Origin: Kordiimonas laminariae
GTDB lineage: Bacteria > Pseudomonadota > Alphaproteobacteria > Sphingomonadales > Kordiimonadaceae
Reading direction: 5' to 3'
Length of the DNA stretch: 64,000 nucleotides
Assembly: GCF_023008165.1 (NCBI RefSeq)
Contig: NZ_JAKQZA010000003.1
Coordinates: 1-64,000, forward strand
Part shown: positions 20,467-30,281 of the stretch, in pieces
How positions within the stretch are numbered: position 1 is the stretch's first letter
Layout of the letters: the number at the start of each line of letters is the position of its first letter
Notes under the pieces: generated by a model
What the model was told of the DNA's origin: nothing
Seen by the model: only the letters and a program-made list of their open reading frames with translations
The model's database searches: none
Program-made: the position numbers and the translations under genes

Positions 20467-21672
20467 ATGGCTGGTTTTGAAACACTTTACCGGAATGTTC
20501 GCATTGCAACCATGGTAAAGGAAGACATGCCCTACGGCATGATTGAACACGGTGCTATCGGCGTGAAAGATGGACGACTCGCCTACGTAGGATCGGAATC
20601 TGAATTACCTTCCGCCGACGCAGACGAAACCAAAGATTGTGGCAATATGCTTGCCCTGCCCGGCTTTATTGATCCTCACACTCATATCGTCTTTGGCGGC
20701 AACCGCGCCATTGAGTTTGAAAAACGCCTGAACGGCGCATCCTATGAAGAAATCGCACGCGCAGGTGGCGGTATTCTGTCCACAGTGAATGCAACACGTG
20801 CAGCAAGCCTGGATGAACTAACTGAAAGTGCCACAAAACGCCTGCTACAACTGAAAACTGAAGGTGTTACGACAGCCGAGATTAAATCCGGTTACGGCCT
20901 TACATATGATGACGAAAAGAAAATGCTGCGAGCGGCTAAGGCCGCAGGCAAAGAAGCTGGCATAGATGTAAAAACCACTTTCCTCGGCGCTCACGCCCTG
21001 CCACCAGAATTTGCTGGTGATAAAGAAGGGTATATTGATCACATCTGTGAAATGATGCTGCCCGCCCTTGCAAAGGTGGGTATCGTCGATGCGGTTGATG
21101 CTTTTTGCGAGGGCATTGGCTTTTCGTATGAGCAAACCAAGCGCGTGTTTGAAACAGCTGAACGGTTCGGCATTCCCGTGAAGCTTCACGCTGACCAACT
21201 CTCCGACCTATCCGGTGGTAAACTGGCTGCAGAATTCAATGCGCTATCAGCTGACCATCTGGAATACGCAAGTGCTGAAAGTGTTACCGCGATGGCGGAA
21301 GCAGGAACTGTGGCAGTTCTACTGCCCGGTGCGTATTATACACTTTCTGAAACCAAACGCCCACCAGTTGAAATGATGCGGCAAGCAGGCGTTGATATGG
21401 CACTGGCAACAGATGCCAACCCCGGAAGTTCCCCCGTACAATCGCTTCAACTTATGCTTCATATGGGGTGTACACTCTTCGGCTTAACGCCTGAAGAGGC
21501 AATTGCAGGCATTACCAGAAATGCAGCTAAAGCACTAGGTCTGCAGGATGATCGAGGCACGCTGGAAGCGGGCAAACGGGCAGATATCCTTCTATTTGAT
21601 ATCGAAACACCGGCTGAGCTTTGCTACTGGGTTGGCGGCCAAATACCATCTGAGATTATCAGCGCTTTATAA
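20467..21672 (+). CDS. hutI: Imidazolonepropionase (HutI)
   Basis: Hydrolyses 4-imidazolone-5-propionate to N-formimidoyl-glutamate, third step of histidine breakdown. 401 residues from ATG 20467, which has GGGAGGAAGG upstream; an earlier in-frame start at 20413 is not supported. Family motifs: [13 protein letters not shown] (HxH metal pair), [34 protein letters not shown] and [10 protein letters not shown]. Transcribed divergently from hutF across the operator. It ends by overlapping the converging nnrS gene by 6 bp. Confidence 0.97.
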   Translation: MAGFETLYRNVRIATMVKEDMPYGMIEHGAIGVKDGRLAYVGSESELPSADADETKDCGNMLALPGFIDPHTHIVFGGNRAIEFEKRLNGASYEEIARAGGGILSTVNATRAASLDELTESATKRLLQLKTEGVTTAEIKSGYGLTYDDEKKMLRAAKAAGKEAGIDVKTTFLGAHALPPEFAGDKEGYIDHICEMMLPALAKVGIVDAVDAFCEGIGFSYEQTKRVFETAERFGIPVKLHADQLSDLSGGKLAAEFNALSADHLEYASAESVTAMAEAGTVAVLLPGAYYTLSETKRPPVEMMRQAGVDMALATDANPGSSPVQSLQLMLHMGCTLFGLTPEEAIAGITRNAAKALGLQDDRGTLEAGKRADILLFDIETPAELCYWVGGQIPSEIISAL

Positions 21673-22854
21673 CTTTGATTTAGCGAAATGAATTGGCCCA
21701 AACTTAAGCACAAACAACCCAAATGCCAGAAGCCACATACCACCAGATGCTCTGATCAGCATGTCGTAATGATCATACATAAAAGCCGCCATAATACGGA
21801 GGGCCGCCGCTAAATTGACCGCTGTGTAAATAGCTGTCAAAACAGCGCTATCTGTAAGCGGCAAGTTTGCATGCCCAAGTGTTGCTCGTGTCATCACCGC
21901 GAGGGTAGTACTTCCCATTGCGCCAATGGTCCACGCATGAAGGGCCGTTGTTTCATCAATCAGATCCATCCCTGAAAGCGCCAGCAACGCAAAACCAATA
22001 GGCACCCAAAGGTAGGATATGTGAAGGACAAGCACGATAGGACTGCTGAAGGTTTTCATACCCTTCCAGCGCATAAGCCTAATCACATGCAACACCATCG
22101 CGGCGACAGAAACAAATAAGGTATAACCACTATAACCAGCGATAAATAAAACAAAGGTAAGGACCGTAAACAGGATCACTACCACATCGAACTTATTGAA
22201 CATAATTGGCAGCTGGTCGTCCATGTTTGTTATACCATCCTCAACCAGCTTTTTCTTAAGCCAATTAGCGGTAAAGGCCGGAATAATCCGGCCGCCAATA
22301 ATGCAGATAAGCAGTAATAAAATTGCAAGCCCTGTTTGCCAAGGCAGGAAAGGTACTTCCAGCAATTCCAGTCTGTTTAGATTGGCAACCAACGCAGATA
22401 GGAAAAACAAAACAAACACAGCGATGATTTTGAAATTCCGCTTATTGCCTCCAGCGATCACTTCACGCGCAGCAAGCCCGACAAACATAGCAAAAAACAG
22501 GATCTCAGAAACAGACGCTACATTCATAGCCTGAATATCAAACAAAAGTGCCGCCGCCGACAACCGAGCGATAAACCACAAACCAAACATCAGTGCTAAA
22601 GTTCCCCCACGGACAGGAGTTCGCCCGATCCAATTAGGTATAGCCGTGAAAGCAAACCCTGCAACCACCGCTCCACCATAACCATAGATAAGCTCATGTG
22701 CATGCCAACTGATTACATCACCAGCCAGCTCCACCCCGGCGGCCAGATATATTATCCACAACCCAAGTGATACAATCGCCCAGAGCGCCGCAGAGAAAAA
22801 GAAAACTCGGAATGAACCCGCAAAAATAGCCGGGCCGTTATAGAGTACTGTCAT
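21667..22854 (-). CDS. nnrS: NnrS family membrane protein
   Basis: Haem- and copper-containing integral membrane protein linked in other bacteria to nitric oxide tolerance. 395 residues with about twelve membrane segments. The family hallmark is [20 protein letters not shown] near residue 50, followed by [10 protein letters not shown], and a later [20 protein letters not shown] Crp/Fnr regulator gene lies immediately upstream on the same strand, 70 bp away, and a 19-bp palindrome sits between them. No NO reductase or denitrification gene is in the window, so it probably protects against exogenous NO. Confidence 0.93.
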   Translation of the reverse strand: MTVLYNGPAIFAGSFRVFFFSAALWAIVSLGLWIIYLAAGVELAGDVISWHAHELIYGYGGAVVAGFAFTAIPNWIGRTPVRGGTLALMFGLWFIARLSAAALLFDIQAMNVASVSEILFFAMFVGLAAREVIAGGNKRNFKIIAVFVLFFLSALVANLNRLELLEVPFLPWQTGLAILLLLICIIGGRIIPAFTANWLKKKLVEDGITNMDDQLPIMFNKFDVVVILFTVLTFVLFIAGYSGYTLFVSVAAMVLHVIRLMRWKGMKTFSSPIVLVLHISYLWVPIGFALLALSGMDLIDETTALHAWTIGAMGSTTLAVMTRATLGHANLPLTDSAVLTAIYTAVNLAAALRIMAAFMYDHYDMLIRASGGMWLLAFGLFVLKFGPIHFAKSKL

Positions 22855-22904
22855 AGCGTCACCTTTCAGCTAGTTGGCCGAAGGTTAGGACATTTGATCA
22901 CATT

Positions 22905-22923
22905 ACACCATGTGACATGGTGT
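22905..22923. promoter_or_regulatory. 19-bp palindrome upstream of nnrS
   Basis: ACACCATG and CATGGTGT form perfect 8-base arms around TGA. The element begins at the base next to the stop codon of the Crp/Fnr gene and ends 51 bp before the nnrS ATG. It could be an operator for nnrS or a short hairpin closing the regulator mRNA; no U-tract follows, which favours the operator reading. It does not match the Fnr (TTGAT-N4-ATCAA) consensus. Confidence 0.5.
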
Positions 22924-23622
22924 CTAGGTCTGTCGTGGCATCACTGGATCTAGCTGAAGGAAACTATCCACCCATCTAGCAAAGGCTGCCGGTACTGTGA
23001 TTTCAACAGCACCATAGTGAATAGCGATAAATCCCCGGGCTTTATAATCCTTCAATTCTTTCCCGATAGCGACCCTGCTTACCCCAAGCATATCAGCCAA
23101 CTCATGCTGGTTGATGTTGAGATAAGAGTTTTCATGATGCTTCATCATTTGGAGAAGCGCTTTCCCGAGACGGTACTTAAGGGGATAACGCCTGAGATCA
23201 TCAATCCATTCAAGGGCATTATGGAGCTGTTCAGTTACCGATTTTAACATCAGAACCGAAAGTTCAGGCTCTTCATTTAAAAGGCCTTCAAAAGCTGTTC
23301 GAGAGATATGGCGAATAGATGTTTCACCAACCGTGATACCATCATGTGTACGTGGCAGGCCTGCAAGTAGAGGAAACTCTCCATAGCACTGCCCTGCTTT
23401 AAGGACCGCACTTACAAGAAACTTACCTTCCACATCCATTTTTCCAAAGCAAACACTGCCTTTTGTAATAATGGAAAAAGCTTCGGTTTCATCGCCCCTG
23501 CTCTGAATATGTTGATCCGGCGCATAATGGGTAATACTTCCAAGCATATCCAGCTTCTGCCGCAACAAATCCGGTAGAGAACTGTAAAGGCTTGGAACAC
23601 CCAGGCTAGGGATATAGCTCAT
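22924..23622 (-). CDS. Crp/Fnr-family transcriptional regulator
   Basis: About 232 residues from ATG 23622, which has GGTGAAG upstream; ATG 23652 is an alternative with no clear ribosome site. The N-terminal cyclic-nucleotide-binding fold is present (ITKGSVCFGKM, AGQCYGEFPLLAGLPRTHD) and a C-terminal HTH is NINQHELADMLGVSRVAIGK. There is no N-terminal Fnr-type Cys cluster, so it is not an iron-sulfur oxygen sensor of the classical kind. Position before nnrS suggests a role in the NO response, comparable to NnrR/DNR regulators, but the effector is unknown. Confidence 0.88.
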   Translation of the reverse strand: MSYIPSLGVPSLYSSLPDLLRQKLDMLGSITHYAPDQHIQSRGDETEAFSIITKGSVCFGKMDVEGKFLVSAVLKAGQCYGEFPLLAGLPRTHDGITVGETSIRHISRTAFEGLLNEEPELSVLMLKSVTEQLHNALEWIDDLRRYPLKYRLGKALLQMMKHHENSYLNINQHELADMLGVSRVAIGKELKDYKARGFIAIHYGAVEITVPAAFARWVDSFLQLDPVMPRQT

Positions 23623-23702
23623 CTTCTTCACCAAATGATAACTAATTTGCATTTCAAGTTACCAGCTTTTGATAAGCTTGTCATTCACCGTGGGAGGGAT
23701 GA

Positions 23703-24560
23703 ATGGACTACAAACTGATTATACCTTTGATATTCTTGGGATTCGCCTTGGCAGAAATTATCTCTTCACGCTTTTTCAGCCAACCAGATGAAGAAAAAGG
23801 CGATAAATGGGTGGAAATTATCAGCACCTTGATGCTTACAGGTGTAACCCAGCCTTTCATTCTAGTATCCGCTATGTATCTGTCAGGGCAAGTTGCTCCA
23901 ACCTATGCTGGCTCGCTGGCTGAACTCGCCATCGGGTTCAAAATACTCATTCTGCTGATCGGCGATGATATGATGCAATATTGGTGGCACCGCGCTTCCC
24001 ACACTTTTCCGTTTCTTTACGGACTGCACCGTGCGCACCACAATGGCAACTATATGAGCATACGTATCGTCTACCGAAACAACATTCTTTACTACAGCCT
24101 AATGCCGTCCTTGTGGATTTCAGGCGTACTCATCTATCTGGGGCTTGCAGATATCTATATATATTATGTTGTGGTGAAAATGTCGGTCATCTTCGGTGCA
24201 CATTCAAATGTGCGCTGGGACAAGCCTTTCATTGAGCATGCTTGGCTTTCACCAATTTACTGGGTTCTTGAACGCACTATATCCACACCCGCTACGCATG
24301 CTGCTCACCACGGTAAATATGCTGATGATCCCGCAACTAATTACAAAGGTAATTTTGGGAACCTGCTGTTTTTCTGGGATATTCTTTTCGGTACCACGAA
24401 AATCACACGAACATATCCGAAGGAATATGGTGTTGAAAACCTTGCGCCCATGAGTGCCAAAGCGCAGCTTCTTTGGCCGATATTGCAGGACGAAACATCC
24501 CCTGCGGAGGAAATAACTCCAGCAAAATCTCTAAAAACATCGAATGCTGCTGCGGAATAG
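23703..24560 (+). CDS. Sterol desaturase / fatty acid hydroxylase family protein
   Basis: Membrane di-iron oxygenase of 285 residues. The His clusters are HRASH (96-100), HRAHH (109-113), a single His in FGAHSNV, and HAAHH around residue 200, in the spacing of the FA_hydroxylase superfamily. Membrane segments at about 4-22, 45-62, 78-92 and 130-155. GGGAGGG precedes the ATG. It is transcribed divergently from the Crp/Fnr gene with a 50-80 bp gap, so it may share its regulation. Substrate (fatty acid, sterol or carotenoid-like lipid) unknown; the enzyme class would need O2. Confidence 0.9.
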   Translation: MDYKLIIPLIFLGFALAEIISSRFFSQPDEEKGDKWVEIISTLMLTGVTQPFILVSAMYLSGQVAPTYAGSLAELAIGFKILILLIGDDMMQYWWHRASHTFPFLYGLHRAHHNGNYMSIRIVYRNNILYYSLMPSLWISGVLIYLGLADIYIYYVVVKMSVIFGAHSNVRWDKPFIEHAWLSPIYWVLERTISTPATHAAHHGKYADDPATNYKGNFGNLLFFWDILFGTTKITRTYPKEYGVENLAPMSAKAQLLWPILQDETSPAEEITPAKSLKTSNAAAE

Positions 24561-24592
24561 CATCTGCAACCGATTGTTTTCAAAGGGACTAT

Positions 24593-24636
24593 CTGTCCGG
24601 GCATTCTTTTTAAAGAACCACGCCATGCCCGGACAG
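24593..24636 (+). terminator. Hairpin terminator after the hydroxylase gene
   Basis: Perfect 12-base arms CTGTCCGGGCAT and ATGCCCGGACAG with a smaller TTCTTT/AAAGAA hairpin inside the loop. The tail TTAATTA is only moderately T-rich. It lies 32 bp after the stop codon. Confidence 0.65.
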
Positions 24637-24699
24637 TTAATTACTGGCTCTCACAAGGAAAATTGATTTCCCTCCTTTCATACATGACAGGAGGAAACC

Positions 24700-25728
24700 A
24701 TGATTTTCAAAACAACATTTATCTCGCTTCTAGCACTCACAACCTCGGCCTACGATGAACTGCCTAAAGTCTGCGACGACACATACAAATGCTCATATTC
24801 AGGCTTAGGCTTGGTGGCAAGCAAAGAAGACGGCGCCGAAACTTATCTGCCCATCATACAAAATGCCGCGCAAATATTTGAGAAACACTTTGGAAAAAAA
24901 ACGGGTTTAACTGCCCTGACACTTGGTGGTTCTGTGCCTGATACCTTTAAAGACGCACTTAAAAAAAATGGTTACACAACCATTATGCCTTGGCTCACAC
25001 CAGATCAAAAATCAAAATTGGTAGCTAGTAATATTAAGAAACAAATAAAAGCCCAACAACCTTCACTACCTGATGCCACAGTGGATACTATCGTTGCAGA
25101 ACAAGTTGAAAAGCTGCAAAAGCAAGGTGCCGTTCAGTCTGGTGATCTGGAAAAAGGTGTGCTCGCTCATGAACTGGCCCATATGTGGTTTCATCATGCC
25201 TATTACCCAGATTCGGAACCAGATGGTGAACCACAATATGGCAGTGATGCTCCCGACTGGCTTGACGAGCTTTCAGCTGTTCTCGCAGAAAATGAAGCTG
25301 TTACAAAAGGCCGTTTAAAAGCTCTTAAGAAGCTTGCCGCATCGGGGAACTTTGATGCCTTCTGGCCACTTGAGGAATACTTCCAGATGGAACACCCTCT
25401 TTTCAGACAGGTAACCAAAATACGGGAGCAAGCATCAAAATCAAAGGAAAGTTCCAGCATTATGATTAAAAACCTGGATGATTTTGACTTAGGCGAAAAC
25501 GTCAGAAACCCAGCTGATTTTTACGCACAATCAAGAGGATTTGCGGATTACCTTATGGATAAATCTGGCAATCCTGCAATTTTTCATGAGATTGCCAGCC
25601 ATATTTCTGATGGTCATTCTATGGAAAGCTGGCTAGCAAAAAATGGAAAACAGCATAACATTCCAACAAGCATTACCGAATTGGAAGCCGACTGGCACAC
25701 ATGGATGAAAAGCTATTACGCGAGTTAA
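24700..25728 (+). CDS. Secreted gluzincin-like metalloprotease
   Basis: 342-residue protein with a short signal peptide (about residues 1-17, ending TTSA). The zinc site is HELAH (157-161) in VLAHELAHMWFHHAY, followed 29 residues after H161 by WLDELSAVLAE, whose E190 fits the third ligand of gluzincins (HExxH...E). Two close Cys (25, 31) could pair in the mature protein. Outside this region I do not recognise a named peptidase family; M1- or M48-like folds are possible. GGAGG precedes the ATG. Its stop overlaps the converging gene by 4 bp. Protease activity is inferred from the motif; substrate unknown. Confidence 0.72.
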   Translation: MIFKTTFISLLALTTSAYDELPKVCDDTYKCSYSGLGLVASKEDGAETYLPIIQNAAQIFEKHFGKKTGLTALTLGGSVPDTFKDALKKNGYTTIMPWLTPDQKSKLVASNIKKQIKAQQPSLPDATVDTIVAEQVEKLQKQGAVQSGDLEKGVLAHELAHMWFHHAYYPDSEPDGEPQYGSDAPDWLDELSAVLAENEAVTKGRLKALKKLAASGNFDAFWPLEEYFQMEHPLFRQVTKIREQASKSKESSSIMIKNLDDFDLGENVRNPADFYAQSRGFADYLMDKSGNPAIFHEIASHISDGHSMESWLAKNGKQHNIPTSITELEADWHTWMKSYYAS

Positions 25729-26312
25729 TCCTCGGCAACCATAGCCGCTAATTTTCGGGACAGGGTTTCACGAGCTTTCTCAGGCATACCAGCTTTGGCA
25801 AGTTCTTTTGCAATCCTGTCCTCAGAAAGGTCCTTCCTCTCTAAACTCAGGAATACAGGTTTCATCTCACCAGAACTATCTTCCAAACGGATGCTCTTGA
25901 GATTGAGTGTATCAAGCTCTTGCGCGGTTACTCGCCCATTCACGTTCTGATCCGCATTTTCAAGAAGCATAAAGAGCGCTTTACGGCTTTCATCTCTGGC
26001 ATCTGTTGCAGTGAGATACGCATCAGCATTGGTATCAAGTGCAGAAAGAAGCATCTGCGCTGGTTCACTTGCAGGCTGTTCATAAAACGCTGCTAAAGAA
26101 ATCCCAGCAGCCAGTAGCGCTGCAATACTCAGAGATTTTGTAGAAACTGGAAAACGGTTCTCAGGGCTAGCGATATATTCCTCAATTGAACCGCGCAACA
26201 CATCACTTGCGGTTTGACCGCGTGCCTTACACGCTTCCATAAAGCTTGTTTTCTTCGAGTATTCGAGCCTTATTTCAAGGCTTTCGCTTTTCTTCTCTCG
26301 CCGAGGCATCAC
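25725..26312 (-). CDS. Ribbon-helix-helix / membrane / EF-hand protein
   Basis: 195 residues with an unusual order. Residues 10-48 look like a CopG/Arc-type ribbon-helix-helix (SLEIRLEYSKKTSFMEACKA, then a G-Q-T-A-S-D-V-L-R turn and helix). A hydrophobic span follows at about 60-77. After it come two EF-hand-like loops: D93-x-N95-x-D97 to D104, and the near-canonical D121-x-N123-x-N125-G-x-V-x-x-x-E132. If the span is a membrane helix, the DNA-binding-like domain is cytoplasmic and the calcium-binding-like part periplasmic. It converges with the metalloprotease gene. No close family is recognised; function unknown. Confidence 0.68.
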   Translation of the reverse strand: MMPRREKKSESLEIRLEYSKKTSFMEACKARGQTASDVLRGSIEEYIASPENRFPVSTKSLSIAALLAAGISLAAFYEQPASEPAQMLLSALDTNADAYLTATDARDESRKALFMLLENADQNVNGRVTAQELDTLNLKSIRLEDSSGEMKPVFLSLERKDLSEDRIAKELAKAGMPEKARETLSRKLAAMVAED

Positions 26313-26331
26313 TGATACCGCTTTTATTGCT

Positions 26332-26967
26332 TTAACTATCAGCAGGCTTTTTACCCTTTTTGTAGAAAAAGTGATAGTGGATAATTTCTATTACAGACAA
26401 TAAACTGAGAACACCAACAAGAAGATTAATACTTCGGGAAGGGTCACTCCAAAACGCATAAAAATTTATAACGCCCCCAAGCGCGAATACCCAAAGAGAT
26501 GCCTTGTAAGAAGCCTTACTGTTAAAACGCTCATGTCGACGCTGGAAAAATGGCAAGCCTTCATCTACTGCTTTCAGCTTTCGGACAAAAAGCCCCTCTA
26601 AATACCACGCAATACTAAACAGCGCATAACCAGTTGAAAGTAAAATAGCACCCAATACACCTGCCTGAGCGGCCACATTCAATGAAGTATAAAAAGCATA
26701 AAATGCTGGCGAGATAAATCGCCCTGCAATGAAAATCACGAGTATAATTGAGACACAAATAAGTGTTTCCCAGAGGCGTAATTTTTCGAATTTCTGATAC
26801 GTTTCTTCATCTACACGATAGCCTATAGCCTTACGGTCTGCCCGGATAAAATAGCCACCTTCCCTTATAATTGGCGTGCCCACAGTAACTTCCCCTCTAA
26901 TACATGCACCTATTAAGGGAATTACGCCAGAAATACACTTATTGCAATTATCCCATAGCATCCTCAC
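26332..26967 (-). CDS. Polytopic membrane protein, function unknown
   Basis: 211 residues with four hydrophobic segments (about 68-88, 95-120, 158-172, 178-195) and a Lys-rich C-terminus. The N-terminal 45 residues contain three Cys (8, 11, 22) and may not belong to the protein: an internal start would also be possible. It lies 19 bp upstream of the RHH/EF-hand gene on the same strand and probably forms an operon with it. It faces ubiD across a very short promoter gap. No family recognised. Confidence 0.55.
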   Translation of the reverse strand: MRMLWDNCNKCISGVIPLIGACIRGEVTVGTPIIREGGYFIRADRKAIGYRVDEETYQKFEKLRLWETLICVSIILVIFIAGRFISPAFYAFYTSLNVAAQAGVLGAILLSTGYALFSIAWYLEGLFVRKLKAVDEGLPFFQRRHERFNSKASYKASLWVFALGGVINFYAFWSDPSRSINLLVGVLSLLSVIEIIHYHFFYKKGKKPADS

Positions 26968-26991
26968 GCAAGCTTTATTATAAGCGTGGTC

Positions 26992-28503
26992 ATGGCTTAT
27001 GATTCACTTCGCGATTTTATCGATCGGCTAGAGGCCGAAGGCAGACTTGTTCGGGTCACTGAGCAAGTATCCACTCACCTTGAAATGACAGAAATTCAAA
27101 CTCGTGTCCTGCATGCTGGTGGGCCCGCGATCCTGTTTGAAAATGTGGTAAATGAGAACGGCGAAAAATCAGACATGCCCGTACTCGTAAACCTGTTCGG
27201 AACAGTGGAGCGCGTAGCATGGGGCATGAACCGTGAACCACACGAATTGCGTGAAGTTGGTGAAACCTTGGCCTTCCTCAGGCAACCAGAGCCACCACGC
27301 GGTGTGAAGGATGCGCTTGAGCTCTTACCACTTGCGAAGCAAGTGCTCGCGATGAAGCCAAAGAAGGTTAAAAAAGCCCCGGTACAGGAGGTAGTGCTAA
27401 CAGGGGATGATATTGACCTGTTCAAGCTACCGATCCAAACCTGTTGGCCGGATGAACCGGCACCTCTTATCACTTGGCCACTGGTTGTAACCAAAGGACC
27501 TTCTGATAAAGCGGAAGATAAATATAATCTGGGCATCTACCGCATGCAGCGCCTGGGCAAAGATAAAACTCTGATGCGCTGGTTAAAGCACCGTGGCGGT
27601 GCACAGCAATATGCCCGCTGGAAAGAACAGAAGCGCGAACCTGTGCCAGCGGCCGCCGTTATTGGTGCGGACCCAGGTACTATTCTCGCTGCCGTAACAC
27701 CAGTGCCCGACACACTTTCAGAGTACCAGTTTGCTGGGCTGCTGCGCGGGAAGAAGGTACCACTCGTAGACTGTAAAACTGTGCCACTGCAAGTGCCTGC
27801 CACCGCCGAGATCGTGATCGAAGGGTACGTAAGCCTTGATGACTACGGTGATGAAGGACCATACGGGGACCACACAGGTTATTATAACAGCGTGGAGAAA
27901 TTCCCAGAATTCCACATCACTGCTATCACCATGCGTAAAGACCCGATCTACCTGAGCACTTACACTGGCCGCCCACCTGATGAACCTGCAATCTTAGGCG
28001 AAGCACTTAATGAGGTGTTTATTCCCCTGCTGCAGCAGCAGTTCCCAGAGATTGTTGATTTCTGGCTACCGCCAGAAGGCTGTAGCTACCGCGTGGCTGT
28101 TGTCAGTATCAAAAAAGCTTATGCGGGCCACGCTAAACGGGTGATGACAGGCGTTTGGTCTTACCTGCGTCAGTTCGTTTACACCAAGTTTGTCATCGTT
28201 GTGGATGACGATATCGATTGTCGTGATTGGAAAGATGTAATCTGGGCTATGAGTACCCGGATGGACCCAGTTCGCGATATTGTCACCATTGAAAATACAC
28301 CTATCGACTATCTTGATTTTGCAAGCCCTGAAAGCGGGCTTGGCGGTAAGCTCGGCATGGACGCCACCAATAAAGTGGGTAATGAAACCCACCGCGAATG
28401 GGGTACCGAAATATATATGGAAGACGATGTGGTGAACAAAGTTGACGCTATGTGGGATAGCCTTGGCATCCCTGGCGAATATTCAAAAATATGGAAAAAA
28501 TAA
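26992..28503 (+). CDS. ubiD: UbiD family decarboxylase
   Basis: Prenylated-FMN-dependent decarboxylase, most likely 4-hydroxy-3-polyprenylbenzoate decarboxylase of ubiquinone synthesis. 503 residues. N-terminal [20 protein letters not shown], the NLGIYRMQ segment, the [14 protein letters not shown] region and the late [21 protein letters not shown] are typical of UbiD. ATG 26992 is used; GTG 26986 two codons earlier is equally possible. The flavin prenyltransferase UbiX is not in the window. It supports a respiratory, ubiquinone-using lifestyle, in line with the alternative oxidase downstream. Confidence 0.95.
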   Translation: MAYDSLRDFIDRLEAEGRLVRVTEQVSTHLEMTEIQTRVLHAGGPAILFENVVNENGEKSDMPVLVNLFGTVERVAWGMNREPHELREVGETLAFLRQPEPPRGVKDALELLPLAKQVLAMKPKKVKKAPVQEVVLTGDDIDLFKLPIQTCWPDEPAPLITWPLVVTKGPSDKAEDKYNLGIYRMQRLGKDKTLMRWLKHRGGAQQYARWKEQKREPVPAAAVIGADPGTILAAVTPVPDTLSEYQFAGLLRGKKVPLVDCKTVPLQVPATAEIVIEGYVSLDDYGDEGPYGDHTGYYNSVEKFPEFHITAITMRKDPIYLSTYTGRPPDEPAILGEALNEVFIPLLQQQFPEIVDFWLPPEGCSYRVAVVSIKKAYAGHAKRVMTGVWSYLRQFVYTKFVIVVDDDIDCRDWKDVIWAMSTRMDPVRDIVTIENTPIDYLDFASPESGLGGKLGMDATNKVGNETHREWGTEIYMEDDVVNKVDAMWDSLGIPGEYSKIWKK

Positions 28504-28507
28504 CTGA

Positions 28508-29344
28508 ATGAAAAATACGTTAAAAACACTAACGGCAGCACTAACAATAACACTATCAGCACAAGCTGAAGACAGAGATACCATCAAATTATATGCGCTT
28601 GATTGCGGCACTATCGAAATGTTCGATATTGGTGCCTTTTCAAGCGAGGGCCAATTTAACGGGCAAAGCGCAACACTCGCTGATCCCTGCTTTCTCATAC
28701 GACATCCTAAAGGCGATTTCCTTTGGGATACCGGCCTTGAACAATCGCTGAGTGAACATCAAGATGGTATGAACGCTGGCTACGGTATTCTCCGTATGGA
28801 GCGCAGCCTTACAGATCAACTTGCTGATCTTGGTATGCGCACAGACGATGTAGAATATCTGGGCCTTAGCCACTGGCACCCTGACCATTCAGGCAATGCT
28901 GCACTTTTCACCAGTTCAACACTTGTGATCAACAACCGCGAACATGCTTTTATGTTCTCTGACGAGATGAAATCCCAACCTGAAGCTTATAAAGTGTGGG
29001 GTGCGCTTGAGAATGCAAAAACTATCCAGTTTGATAGCGAGCATGACGTGTTTGGTGATGGCACTGTGGTGGTAAAATATATGCCCGGTCACACGGTGGG
29101 GCACGCTGTGCTTTACGTGAACCTCCCCGAAACAGGTGGTTATCTCTTCTCTGGTGACCTTTACACCCATGCAGAAGGCCGGGAGAAAAAAGCTGTCCCT
29201 TCTTTTAACTTTGATAAAGAAGCAACCAAGATTTCACAGAGCGCCTTTGAAGCATACGCCGAGGAAAAAGGCGCGCGTATTATCATCCAGCATGAGATGA
29301 AGCATTTTAACAGCCTGCCTGTATTCCCAGCTTATGTGCAGTAA
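28508..29344 (+). CDS. Secreted metallo-beta-lactamase-fold hydrolase, AHL-lactonase-like
   Basis: 278 residues with a signal peptide (1-20, ending SAQA). The metal motif is SHWHPDHSGN (HxHxDH), with further ligands in MPGHTVGH, FSGDLYTH and IIQHEMKHF. Overall pattern and length fit the N-acyl-homoserine-lactonase-like branch, although characterised AiiA-type enzymes are cytosolic and here export is predicted. It begins 4 bp after the ubiD stop with no strong ribosome site, so it is probably cotranscribed. Signal quenching is one possibility; other lactones or esters are equally possible. Confidence 0.8.
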   Translation: MKNTLKTLTAALTITLSAQAEDRDTIKLYALDCGTIEMFDIGAFSSEGQFNGQSATLADPCFLIRHPKGDFLWDTGLEQSLSEHQDGMNAGYGILRMERSLTDQLADLGMRTDDVEYLGLSHWHPDHSGNAALFTSSTLVINNREHAFMFSDEMKSQPEAYKVWGALENAKTIQFDSEHDVFGDGTVVVKYMPGHTVGHAVLYVNLPETGGYLFSGDLYTHAEGREKKAVPSFNFDKEATKISQSAFEAYAEEKGARIIIQHEMKHFNSLPVFPAYVQ

Positions 29345-29434
29345 TATCAAAAATGTGATGATATAACGGCCATCAAAAGTTGTACTTCATAACGCAAAAC
29401 GTATATATTCTCCAAGACACATTGGGGAATAGAT

Positions 29435-30148
29435 ATGCTTTTAAAAACACTTCTGGGCCTTCAACTGATCGTTTCAGCTTCATCACTTGCCTATGCAGAA
29501 AAGGGTAACCCTGTACCTGTACAGCCCGATGAAGAAATTGAAATCAACGCAAAACAGCTTGAGAAAACGCTACGTGGCTCCCTTAGGGAAGCTTTTAGCG
29601 CGTACCTTAACGGCGATTATGCGAAAGCTGAAAGACAGTTTTCTATTCTCGCAACTCAGCAGTTTATTGCCCTTGAAAAACAAATCCAAGGCCGACAGGC
29701 TTTTGAAGCACTAGGAAGTGGCGGGCAAATAACACGCGCAACCCTGAATCTCGCTGACGATTGGGAAGGTGAAAATCAAGCCTATGTAGCTGGCTCGCGA
29801 GCAAAAGCGCGAAGTGTTTTTTCACAAGCTCCTTTTGGCGCACTAAAAGTAACGTCTTCCCAACTCTATTTTGTTAGGGGAGTTACTGAACTTCAGCAAA
29901 ACAAGCTTAAGGAAGCACGAAATTCCTTCAGGAAAGCTGTTCGCCTGAACCGCGCCAATGTGGATGCACGGATAGAACTTGCGCTGCTTGACTTCCGAAA
30001 CGGTGAGCTTGAAAAACTACCCAAGCAATTCAAGAAAATTGAATCTACGATCGCCAGACTTTGTAAACGCGAAACTAAATGTGCACAAATAGCAGATAGC
30101 AAGAAGCGTTTTGAGCAGGTTCAGTTAGCATTTAACAACACTCGTTAG
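29435..30148 (+). CDS. Exported TPR-repeat protein
   Basis: 237 residues, signal peptide 1-21 (ending AYA). Helical repeats of the tetratricopeptide type are visible: one around residues 45-70 (FSAYLNGDYAKAERQFSIL) and a clear pair at about 148-200 with the spacing A-x-x-x-F-x-x-A-V and A-x-x-E-L-A. There are two Cys near the end (about 212 and 218). TPR proteins are scaffolds for protein complexes; no partner is evident. GGGGA precedes the ATG. Single-gene unit between the lactonase-like gene and the alternative oxidase. Confidence 0.7.
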   Translation: MLLKTLLGLQLIVSASSLAYAEKGNPVPVQPDEEIEINAKQLEKTLRGSLREAFSAYLNGDYAKAERQFSILATQQFIALEKQIQGRQAFEALGSGGQITRATLNLADDWEGENQAYVAGSRAKARSVFSQAPFGALKVTSSQLYFVRGVTELQQNKLKEARNSFRKAVRLNRANVDARIELALLDFRNGELEKLPKQFKKIESTIARLCKRETKCAQIADSKKRFEQVQLAFNNTR

Positions 30149-30191
30149 TCTGAAGACAAAGTAATCACAAAGGAATATATTCCTCTGTCAA

Positions 30192-30209
30192 ACTGTCACA
30201 TGTGACAGT
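30192..30209. promoter_or_regulatory. 18-bp perfect palindrome upstream of alternative oxidase
   Basis: ACTGTCACATGTGACAGT is self-complementary over all 18 bases and lies 72-90 bp before the oxidase ATG. It shares the core CATGTGACA with the palindrome upstream of nnrS (22905-22923). A dimeric regulator binding here is likely; which one is unknown. Confidence 0.6.
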
Positions 30210-30281
30210 CTGTCTAATGAAAATTTAATCTATCTCACCCAATATAGAACCTGTAGCCCACACCTATGTGAGGAGGTTCTT

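Noticed and set aside
22905-22923. nnrS palindrome as a Fnr or FixK box
   Set aside because: It lacks TTGAT-N4-ATCAA and TTGA-N6-TCAA; only the general dyad character remains.
26332-26467. Assignment of the polytopic protein to a known transporter family
   Set aside because: Hydrophobic segments alone are not specific and no conserved motif was visible.
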